Shown: positions 1-6,536 of the stretch, in pieces
Layout: every line of letters begins with the position of its first letter
Position numbering within the stretch: the stretch's first letter is position 1
Translations under genes and position numbers: made by a program
From: a virus
IMG/VR virus record: IMGVR_UViG_3300021959_000390
Location: 1-23,750 of that record
Length of the DNA stretch: 23,750 nt
Direction: 5' to 3' (one strand)
Notes under the pieces: model-generated
Told to the model about the DNA's origin: nothing
Seen by the model: the letters and a program-made list of their open reading frames with translations, nothing else
Database searches by the model: none

Positions 1-22
1 GTTGACTTTTTTGTGCGTCAGC

Positions 23-52
23 TTGAAAGTAAAAGGGAATCCCCTAACTTAG
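23..52 (+). promoter_or_regulatory. Candidate Bacteroidota-type promoter before the small terminase
   Basis: TTG at 23-25, a 19-base spacer, then TAACTTAG at 45-52, one mismatch from the Bacteroidota -7 consensus TAnnTTTG. The box ends exactly 4 bases before the ATG at 57, as in three other promoters in this window. The start of transcription would then fall at or next to the ATG, giving a leaderless mRNA for the packaging and head genes. The rest of 1-56 holds no gene. Confidence 0.5.
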
Positions 53-56
53 CTAA

Positions 57-380
57 ATGAACGATGCGCAATTTCAAAGGTTCACGGAACGCGTGGCCGA
101 GTACAGCACACGCAGCGAGCTAACCAGCGGCGTAAAGTCTTTAATTCAAACGCTTTCATGCGTCGAAATCGAAGAAGAAATGCTGCAAGCTTTTTGCAAT
201 GAGCAAGGCACTTGCTACCAAGTCACAGGCAAAAGCGGCGACGTTTACAGCCGCGCCCGTCCTGAATGGCAACAACTGAAAGAGGCACGAATGCGAAAGC
301 AGGCCATGATTGCAACGCTGGAGAGGTTGGTAGGTACAACGGCAGAAACAGAGGAAAGCGTTGACGAATTCTTTGGATGA
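57..380 (+). CDS. Phage small terminase subunit (P27-like)
   Basis: A 107-residue protein, first gene of the packaging module. In this family the small subunit binds phage DNA and delivers it to the large terminase at the portal. The middle and C-terminal part (AFCNEQGTCYQV, then a helix with ARPEWQQLKEARM and LERLVGT) looks like the conserved region of P27-family small terminases. Its position directly before an unmistakable large terminase, with a 20-base overlap, is the strongest support. No Shine-Dalgarno precedes the ATG; the promoter box lies 4 bases upstream. The assignment rests on context plus a weak sequence pattern. Confidence 0.72.
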   Translation: MNDAQFQRFTERVAEYSTRSELTSGVKSLIQTLSCVEIEEEMLQAFCNEQGTCYQVTGKSGDVYSRARPEWQQLKEARMRKQAMIATLERLVGTTAETEESVDEFFG

Positions 381-1923
381 GTTCCACTTTGACGAAGACG
401 CGGCAAATCGTGCCGTTGACTTTATCGAGAAGTTTTGCAGCCATGTCAAAGGCGAGCTTGGAGGCAAGCCGTTTCTGCTCGAAGACTGGCAAAAAAACGA
501 CATAATACGCCCACTTTTTGGATGGAAAAAGGCCGACGGAAGGCGTAAATATCGCACTTGCTACGTCGAAATCCCGCGCAAAAATGGAAAGTCAAACCTA
601 TCCGCAGCGATTGCGCTATATATGCTTTTTGCAGACGGTGAGCCGGGCGCGGAAGTCATAAGCGCGGCAGGCGACCGAAATCAGGCCAATATTGTCTTCA
701 GCATAGCGCAGGAGATGATTCACAACAACAAACACCTGAGCCAACGCGCAAAGGTTTTGCGCAACTCAATTAACTACAAAAGCAGTTTTTACAAGTCCAT
801 AAGCGCAGAAGCAAGCACCAAACACGGCTTTAACTGTCATGCGGTTATATTTGACGAATTGCACACGCAGCCCAACCGAGACTTGTGGGATGTACTTGTA
901 ACATCCACAGGCGCACGGACGCAGCCGCTTGTTATCGCACTAACCACCGCAGGACATGATAGGAATTCGATTTGTTTTGAAATTCATGAGTACGCTCGGC
1001 AAGTTGAGGAGGGTTCTATTCTCGATGAAACTTTTTTACCAGTACTTTATGCCGCTGATGAAAGCGATGATTGGGCAGCAGAAGCAACATGGCAAAAAGC
1101 CAACCCGGGCTATGGCTCGATTTGCACTAAAGCGTATTTTGAGCAAGAAAGCAAGAAAGCGCAAAACGTCCCATCGTACTTAAATACGTTTTTACGTCTG
1201 AATTTGAATATTTGGACAAGTGCCGAGCATGCGTGGATTCCTGACGACGTTTTTATGCAAGGCGCTGAACCTATCCCGTGGGAGCGTTTGCCGCTTTTAC
1301 CTGCCTTCGGCGGGTTAGATTTGGCCAGCACGCAGGATTTAACCGCTTTTGCGCTGCTATTTCGTGACGATGAACATGATTGTTTTTATTTAATCGTTCA
1401 CCAATTTGTAAATAAAGACAAGGCCGACAGCAAGAAACTAAGCGCAGGAATTGATTACCACAGGTACGCCAAGGACGGGCATTTGACCATTACACCGGGC
1501 AACGTCACCGATTTCAGGTATGTAAAAGAGCATATTGTTGATGCGTGCGCTAAATACGACGTTCGCGGCATAGGATACGACCCACGATTTAGCACGTACA
1601 TAGTGAGCGAATTGATACAAGACGACATAGAAATGCACCCAATGGCGCAGAATATTACCACGATGAACGGCCCAACTAAGGAATTTGAAATGCAAATGAT
1701 GAAAAGCAACATCATTCACGGAGGCAATGAGGTTCTAAGGTGGCAAATGGGATGCGCAGTTGTTTACACGGACGTGAACGAAAACAAGCGCGTAACAAAA
1801 GAGCGGCACGAAAGCAAAAAAGTGGACGGCGTTATAGCTTCAATCATCGCCATGAACGAATACGGACACCATAAAACGAGCGGCGCGCATGACACTGTTT
1901 TTGATATAATCTCATTATCGTAA
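361..1923 (+). CDS. terL: Large terminase subunit (HK97-type ATPase/nuclease)
   Basis: A 520-residue packaging motor that hydrolyses ATP to pump DNA into the prohead and cuts concatemers. Walker A is RKNGKS at residues 73-78. Walker B is VIFDELH at 162-168, with the catalytic Glu after the Asp. The C-terminal RNase H-like nuclease has likely metal ligands D320 (in FGGLDLAS), D407 (in IGYDPRF) and D489 (in KKVDGVIAS). Length and motif order fit Terminase_1/HK97-type large subunits. The start is a TTG inside the end of the small terminase; a second in-frame TTG lies 12 bases further on, so the exact start is uncertain. It is followed closely by the portal gene. Confidence 0.95.
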   Translation: MTNSLDEFHFDEDAANRAVDFIEKFCSHVKGELGGKPFLLEDWQKNDIIRPLFGWKKADGRRKYRTCYVEIPRKNGKSNLSAAIALYMLFADGEPGAEVISAAGDRNQANIVFSIAQEMIHNNKHLSQRAKVLRNSINYKSSFYKSISAEASTKHGFNCHAVIFDELHTQPNRDLWDVLVTSTGARTQPLVIALTTAGHDRNSICFEIHEYARQVEEGSILDETFLPVLYAADESDDWAAEATWQKANPGYGSICTKAYFEQESKKAQNVPSYLNTFLRLNLNIWTSAEHAWIPDDVFMQGAEPIPWERLPLLPAFGGLDLASTQDLTAFALLFRDDEHDCFYLIVHQFVNKDKADSKKLSAGIDYHRYAKDGHLTITPGNVTDFRYVKEHIVDACAKYDVRGIGYDPRFSTYIVSELIQDDIEMHPMAQNITTMNGPTKEFEMQMMKSNIIHGGNEVLRWQMGCAVVYTDVNENKRVTKERHESKKVDGVIASIIAMNEYGHHKTSGAHDTVFDIISLS

Positions 1924-1934
1924 TTTAGCGGCAC

Positions 1935-3137
1935 ATGGCAACACTTCGCGACAGATTAAACGCGCTTTTACGGTATCGAGTCGGCAAGTACGATTCGCAG
2001 ACCTTGGCGAATGACTTAGGTATTTACGGCACTACGGTAAGCGGTGCGAATATCAACGAAAACACCGCGTTAACAATCTCGACGGTTTATGCCTGCGTTT
2101 ACAAGATTGCCAGCACCTTGGCCAGCTTAGATTTAGAGGTATATGAGCGCAACGGGCGAGAGATACAGCCCGCCAACGTGCATCCTGCGTATGACGTTAT
2201 AAAGTACAAGCCCAACGAATACCAAACAGCCTTTGACTTTTGGGAGACCGTTATAAGCAATGCAGTAATTAACGGAGTCGGCTATGCCCTGATTGAGCGC
2301 GATGGCCGTGGCTACGTTACAAGCTTGGTTTGCTTGGATGTTTACGATGTAGACCGCAAAACCGTCAACGGTCAGATAGTTTACAGCGTGCGTAACGTGG
2401 GCATTGTTCAGGCCGAGAACATGTTGGAAATCTGCAACCTACAAAGAAAGTCACCTATCCGATTGCACCGCGAAAATTTAGGACTTGCAAAGGCAGCCGA
2501 GGATTTTGGCGCTGAATACTTTGGAAGCGGTGGGCAAATGACGGGGATACTATCGAGCGACCAGCCTTTGAAAAAGGAGCAGATGGATATTATACAAGGC
2601 AGTTGGAACAAGGCCGCCCAACAGGCTGGCACGAAGCTGCTGCCGTTTGGGTTTAAGTATTCACGCATCAGCATTAGCCCCGACGAAGCGCAGTTTATCG
2701 AAACGCGTAAGTTTCAGGCTGAAGAGATTTGCCGCATTTTCAGCGTGCCGCCAACACTGGTGCAGCTCGAAAGCCAAACAACTTACAACAACGTCGAACA
2801 GCAAAACCTGCAATTTGCACGGCACACAATTGCACCCTGGGCCAAGCGTATCGAGCAGGAAATTGACCGCAAATTAATTCAGTCACGGGAGCGCCCACAG
2901 ATATACAGCAAGTTTAATTTAAACGATTTGTATAGGGGCGATATGCAGAGCCGCGCAGACTTTTACACGAAGATGCTCAACAACGGCGTGCTGAGTATAA
3001 ACGAGGTGAGAATTCGTGAATCCATGAATCCCACAGACGGGGGTGACACCCATGTCGTGCAAATAAACCAAATCGCGCTGGATAAGCTTGGCGCTTATTC
3101 GGATAAAGTTTCAGAAACAGAAAGCAATGGACAATAA
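1935..3137 (+). CDS. Portal protein (HK97 family)
   Basis: A 400-residue HK97-family portal, the dodecameric ring at the capsid vertex through which DNA enters and to which the tail attaches. Features typical of the family include an N-terminal segment with TALTISTVYACVYKIASTLA, the stretch YKPNEYQTAFDFWETVI, an ISPDEAQFIETRKFQ motif before EEICRIFSVPP, and the QQNLQFARHTIAPW region near the C-terminus. It starts with ATG 11 bases after the terminase stop. Its end overlaps the next ATG (3127) by 11 bases. A weak TAATTTAG box at 1921-1928 could be a promoter but is spaced less well than the others. Confidence 0.93.
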   Translation: MATLRDRLNALLRYRVGKYDSQTLANDLGIYGTTVSGANINENTALTISTVYACVYKIASTLASLDLEVYERNGREIQPANVHPAYDVIKYKPNEYQTAFDFWETVISNAVINGVGYALIERDGRGYVTSLVCLDVYDVDRKTVNGQIVYSVRNVGIVQAENMLEICNLQRKSPIRLHRENLGLAKAAEDFGAEYFGSGGQMTGILSSDQPLKKEQMDIIQGSWNKAAQQAGTKLLPFGFKYSRISISPDEAQFIETRKFQAEEICRIFSVPPTLVQLESQTTYNNVEQQNLQFARHTIAPWAKRIEQEIDRKLIQSRERPQIYSKFNLNDLYRGDMQSRADFYTKMLNNGVLSINEVRIRESMNPTDGGDTHVVQINQIALDKLGAYSDKVSETESNGQ

Positions 3138-5046
3138 AGAAGACAAGCGCACGGAAGAACTGCGCAGCCAATACGGCGACAGCGTAGAACTGCGCACGGC
3201 AGAAGTTCGGGCCGCAGGCGATGACGCGTTAGTAGTCGAAGGCTATGCCAGCAATTTTAACGTGGAGTATGATTTAGGATACTTCAAAGAAACCGTAGCA
3301 CGTGGCGCATTCGATGACGTAATGCAGGACGATGTAAGGTTTTTACTCAATCACACAGGCGCACCCTTGGCACGAACTACCAACGGCACGTTAGAGCTGA
3401 GTGTAGACGACCAAGGTTTAAAGTATCGTGCAGCACTTGCCGACACGCAGGACGGGCGCGATTTGTACAAGCTGATTAAGCGCGGCGACATCACACAAAG
3501 CTCGTTTGCGTTCACAATTGAAAACGACACGTGGAGCGAGGACCGCAGCACGCGAACCATCACAAAGGTGGGCAAGCTATTGGACACGTCGGCGGTTACA
3601 TACCCAGCCAGCCCGACGGCATCAGTTTACGCGCGTAACATGGCAGCGGCGGCGCAGGAAGTGGAGGAATTGAAAGACGAACAGGTAGCAGCCGAACCCG
3701 TAGAGGAGAAGCGCGCAGAACCTGAAGCAATAAAAACAGAACCGCGTAACTTTACGCAAAACATTACTAAGATGACTTTAAACGATTTGAAAGGCCAGCG
3801 CAATGCGAACTACGAAGAATTCGTAGCCATTGGCCAAAAAGCGGACTCAGAGGGCCGCGTACTTACAGAAGCAGAGCAGGAGCGATGCGATAAGCTTGAC
3901 AACATGGTCCAAGACCTTGACGTTAAGATTAAGCACAAAACACGCGAGCAGGATATGGTTGCACGCATGGCGCACAGCGGAACAGCTGGAGCATCAGAGC
4001 AGCGCGAGGTTGAGCGTGTCAATGGTTCTTTCAGCTTGAGCCGTGCAGTAGCTGCCGTTGCCAACGGTCGAAACTTGGAAGGTGCAGAAGCAGAGTGGGC
4101 AAGTGAAGCAAGCAAGGAAGCACGAAGCCAAGGCCTGCAAATGGCTGGACAGATTGCAATTCCTTCTATTGCTTTGCGTGAAGGAGCTGCTGACAACTTC
4201 CAAGCAGGAAGCGGCGACGGTTCGGGATTCGTTCCAACTGTTGTACCTGCTGCAATCGAAGCACTGCGCGCCCCTACCGTATTGGAAGGACTCGGCACGA
4301 CAGTAATTCGAAACGCTACAGGTAACTTGCAGTTTCCACGTGTAAGCGCTAAGGCCGTAGGTGCAGCTAAAACAGAAGTAGAGGCAGATGGTGGTTCAGG
4401 CATGGAAATGGACGACGTTTCCTTGACTCCACAGCGAGTTGCAGCTAACACCAAGTACAGCAAGCAATTGATTTTGCAGGGCGGTGCAGAGGTGGATGCT
4501 TTGATTGCTAACGAATTGGCCGCGGCTATGAATGCATATGTTGATGACTATGCTTTTGACGCTATTATGGCATCGACTGATGTTGATGTCGTGAACACAG
4601 CTGATTTAATTTTGACGCAAGCGGTTGCCAACGAAATGGAGGCCGCTGTTCTTGCAGCTGGTGGAAACCTTGCAGGTGCTGCGTATGTTATGAGTCCAAG
4701 AGCTTACGAATTCTCAAAAACATTGGCTCAGGTTGCTAATGTGAATGCAGTTTGGGAAAATGGCCTATTTAATATGTACCGTGGCGTAGCAACTCCATAC
4801 TTGGTCAACTCAACACTTGACGCAGCTGCGGGAGGTTCAACAGTTGGCGGAAATATGATTTATGGAAACTTCCAACAGGGCGGAATCTTGGCTTACTTTG
4901 GCGGCATCGACATCTTGATTGACCAATACTCAAACGCTTCAACGGCACAGATTGCACTGCACGTGAATCGTTTCTTTGACTTTGGTATCCGACAAGGCGG
5001 CGCATTGAGCCGAGCAACTAAGCTCAGCAATCAAGCTCCTGATTGA
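3127..5046 (+). CDS. Prohead protease-scaffold-major capsid protein fusion
   Basis: One 639-residue ORF holds two proteins that are usually separate. Residues about 20-170 are an HK97-type (S78/U35) prohead protease: VEGYASNFN, then LLNH with H76 and ITQSSFAF with S125/S126 as likely catalytic residues, then LLDTSAVTYPAS. A charged linker (about 171-215) follows. Residues 216-300 resemble the coiled delta/scaffold domain. Residues about 345-639 are an HK97-fold capsid protein (GFVPTVVPAAIEALR, TKYSKQLI, a C-terminal FDFGIRQGGAL stretch). Met216 (ATG at 3772) sits where a stand-alone capsid protein would start and follows an A-rich leader, so a separate product of about 424 residues is possible. 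I chose ATG 3127 over an upstream TTG at 3088. Confidence 0.92.
   Translation: MDNKEDKRTEELRSQYGDSVELRTAEVRAAGDDALVVEGYASNFNVEYDLGYFKETVARGAFDDVMQDDVRFLLNHTGAPLARTTNGTLELSVDDQGLKYRAALADTQDGRDLYKLIKRGDITQSSFAFTIENDTWSEDRSTRTITKVGKLLDTSAVTYPASPTASVYARNMAAAAQEVEELKDEQVAAEPVEEKRAEPEAIKTEPRNFTQNITKMTLNDLKGQRNANYEEFVAIGQKADSEGRVLTEAEQERCDKLDNMVQDLDVKIKHKTREQDMVARMAHSGTAGASEQREVERVNGSFSLSRAVAAVANGRNLEGAEAEWASEASKEARSQGLQMAGQIAIPSIALREGAADNFQAGSGDGSGFVPTVVPAAIEALRAPTVLEGLGTTVIRNATGNLQFPRVSAKAVGAAKTEVEADGGSGMEMDDVSLTPQRVAANTKYSKQLILQGGAEVDALIANELAAAMNAYVDDYAFDAIMASTDVDVVNTADLILTQAVANEMEAAVLAAGGNLAGAAYVMSPRAYEFSKTLAQVANVNAVWENGLFNMYRGVATPYLVNSTLDAAAGGSTVGGNMIYGNFQQGGILAYFGGIDILIDQYSNASTAQIALHVNRFFDFGIRQGGALSRATKLSNQAPD
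3747..3774 (+). promoter_or_regulatory. Possible internal promoter box and start for stand-alone capsid protein
   Basis: TAACTTTA at 3747-3754, the same final A as the box before 17657, is followed by an A-rich stretch and an in-frame ATG at 3772. No good TTG lies at the -33 position, so the promoter part is weak. The ATG itself is well placed, opening the segment MTLNDLKGQRN that looks like a normal capsid N-terminus. Confidence 0.3.
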
Positions 5047-5073
5047 TTTTTTGGTTGGTAGCATAGTTTGGTG

Positions 5074-5102
5074 AAAGGGGGGCTTCGGCCCCTCTTTTTT
5101 TT
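5074..5102 (+). terminator. Rho-independent terminator after the capsid gene
   Basis: A 10-bp stem (one G-U pair) capped by a C(TTCG)G tetraloop, arms 5074-5083 and 5088-5097, followed by a T run to 5102. It lies 27 bases past the capsid stop and should end most transcripts from the head genes. Confidence 0.88.
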
Positions 5103-5107
5103 GTCCG

Positions 5108-5115
5108 TATTTTAG
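5108..5115 (+). promoter_or_regulatory. Candidate -7 promoter box after the terminator
   Basis: TATTTTAG, one mismatch from TAnnTTTG, ends exactly 4 bases before the ATG at 5120. Only a TTCG (in the terminator loop, 20 bases upstream) lies at the -33 position. It would restart transcription for the connector and tail genes. Confidence 0.35.
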
Positions 5116-5119
5116 CCAT

Positions 5120-5683
5120 ATGATGACCGTAGAAATAACAGGCACGCCCGACCTTGACAGCATTATAACCGTGGCACAGCTCAAGGAACATTTGAGAGTG
5201 GACCACACGGACGAAGACACGTTAATCGAGGCGCTGAGAGATGCAGCGATAGCGTGGATTGAAGACGTATGCAATACGCGATTGGGTGACGTGAGCGCCG
5301 TGGGGTATATCGACTACTTTTATAACGTGCGCTTTCCAATCGGCCCAGTGAACTCCATTGCATCCGTGACGTATTTAGACACGGCAAACGCAACGCAAAC
5401 GCTACCAGCCGCTAAATATTGGTTTGACATAAAAACCAAAAGCGCGCGCATAACGTTCGACAATACGCCCGACCTATACGACGACACATTTAACGCGGTG
5501 CAGGTGAATATGACGGTAGGATATGCAGAGGATGCAATCCCGCAGCCGCTTGTTCATGCTATCCGTTTACTTGTTGGGCATCTGTACGAGAATCGGCAAA
5601 CCGTGACAGGCTACAAAATGCACGAGCTGCCTTTGGGTATTTACAGCATCATTTCACCATATCGCAACGTAACAAGTGTATGA
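5120..5683 (+). CDS. Head-tail connector protein (gp6/gp8-like)
   Basis: A 187-residue protein in the usual connector slot after the capsid. The N-terminal helical part (ITVAQLKEHLRVDHTDEDTL, then IEALRDAAIAWIEDVCN) is characteristic of HK97 gp6 / phiE125 gp8-like connectors, which form a ring below the portal. The middle is a beta-rich region (GYIDYFYNVRFPIGPVNSI) and the C-terminus a helix, AIRLLVGHLYENR. A second ATG at 5123 is an equally good start. It is preceded by a terminator and a candidate promoter box, so it may open a new transcription unit. Its end overlaps the next gene by 4 bases (ATGA). Confidence 0.85.
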   Translation: MMTVEITGTPDLDSIITVAQLKEHLRVDHTDEDTLIEALRDAAIAWIEDVCNTRLGDVSAVGYIDYFYNVRFPIGPVNSIASVTYLDTANATQTLPAAKYWFDIKTKSARITFDNTPDLYDDTFNAVQVNMTVGYAEDAIPQPLVHAIRLLVGHLYENRQTVTGYKMHELPLGIYSIISPYRNVTSV

Positions 5684-6009
5684 AAATCGGGAAACTCGAC
5701 AGGCGAATAACGATACAGCGCGCAACGCTAACGGTAAACGATTACGGCGAGCGTGCTGAAACATGGACAACCCTGGCCACGGTTTGGGCTGAAGTAAATT
5801 ACCGTGGAAGCGGTAGCGAGTCCATACAAAGCGACCAAGTTTATGCGGTTCAACCTGTGCATTTTATCATAAGGTACAGCAGCACAGTAAGCAGCTTGCG
5901 GCCAAGCGACCGCGTAAGTTACAGCGGCCAACTTTATCAAATTGAAGCCGTGCAGGAAATCGGACGCGAGGAAGGTTTAAGGCTTGTCACAACGTCAACG
6001 GGTGAGTAA
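5680..6009 (+). CDS. Head closure / head-tail joining protein
   Basis: A 109-residue protein matching the head-tail joining (SPP1 gp16-like) family. It begins IGKLDRRITIQRATL and continues with DYGERAETWTTLATVWAEV, the usual opening of these small beta-barrel proteins, then YSGQLYQIEAVQEIGREEG near the end. It would sit between connector and tail terminator and plug the filled head. It overlaps its neighbours by 4 bases upstream and 1 base downstream. Confidence 0.86.
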   Translation: MKIGKLDRRITIQRATLTVNDYGERAETWTTLATVWAEVNYRGSGSESIQSDQVYAVQPVHFIIRYSSTVSSLRPSDRVSYSGQLYQIEAVQEIGREEGLRLVTTSTGE

Positions 6010-6536
6010 TGGATACGATGCAGGCGCAACTTCGCAAAATCGAAAAGCGGTTAGACAGAGCCGCACGATTTGGCACGATTAACAAAAAGGAATTCAGAAG
6101 GGCAAACCGCTTGGCAGGTAAAGAAACAGTGCAGGCAATGCGCGGAAAGCTTAAGCCGTACAAAGACGACATAAAAATCCACAAGAAAAACGGCAAGCAC
6201 GTAACCGTAAAAAAAAACCAGCTTAAAAAATCAATCGGCGTTTGGTTTAGCAAAGGAAGCAATACGGCAATGATTGGACCGCGTGCAAACAATGCAGGCA
6301 AATACCAATTGAAGCGCAAAGTGCGTGACAACGCTGACGGCTGGTTTGCTCATATTGTGGAAATGGGCGCACGGCCTGCAACGATGAAAAAAGGCGGCAA
6401 GAAAGGCGGCGGCGGTATCATCATGCAAACACCAAACAAAGGTAAATTAACGCAGGGGATGAAGGCAGGAATTGGCAAGACTAAGCGCAAACAGGTGGAA
6501 CTTTACAGGAAGGAATTTAAAAGGTTTATGAAATGA
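6009..6536 (+). CDS. HK97 gp10-like head-tail/tail completion protein
   Basis: A 175-residue, strongly basic protein rich in Lys and Arg. The gp10-like signature is the order of an N-terminal helix (AQLRKIEKRLDRAARFG), GKETVQAMRGKLKP, a basic loop KKNQLKKSIGVWFSKG, and WFAHIVEMGARPA. A Gly/Lys-rich loop (KKGGKKGGGG) near residue 130 is probably flexible. Its place between the head closure and tail-terminator genes is standard for this family. The next gene starts 4 bases before its stop. Confidence 0.75.
   Translation: MDTMQAQLRKIEKRLDRAARFGTINKKEFRRANRLAGKETVQAMRGKLKPYKDDIKIHKKNGKHVTVKKNQLKKSIGVWFSKGSNTAMIGPRANNAGKYQLKRKVRDNADGWFAHIVEMGARPATMKKGGKKGGGGIIMQTPNKGKLTQGMKAGIGKTKRKQVELYRKEFKRFMK

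Noticed and set aside
36-45. Short inverted repeat AGGG...CCCT upstream of the small terminase
   Set aside because: Only four base pairs with no T run; too weak to call a terminator, operator or cos site.
3088-3126. TTG start 39 bases upstream for the protease-capsid gene
   Set aside because: It overlaps the portal end by 50 bases; the ATG at 3127 has an A-rich context and a short overlap.
3810-4463. 217-codon minus-strand open frame inside the capsid gene
   Set aside because: Lies wholly within a clear capsid coding region; Ser/Ala-rich composition is typical of an antisense shadow.
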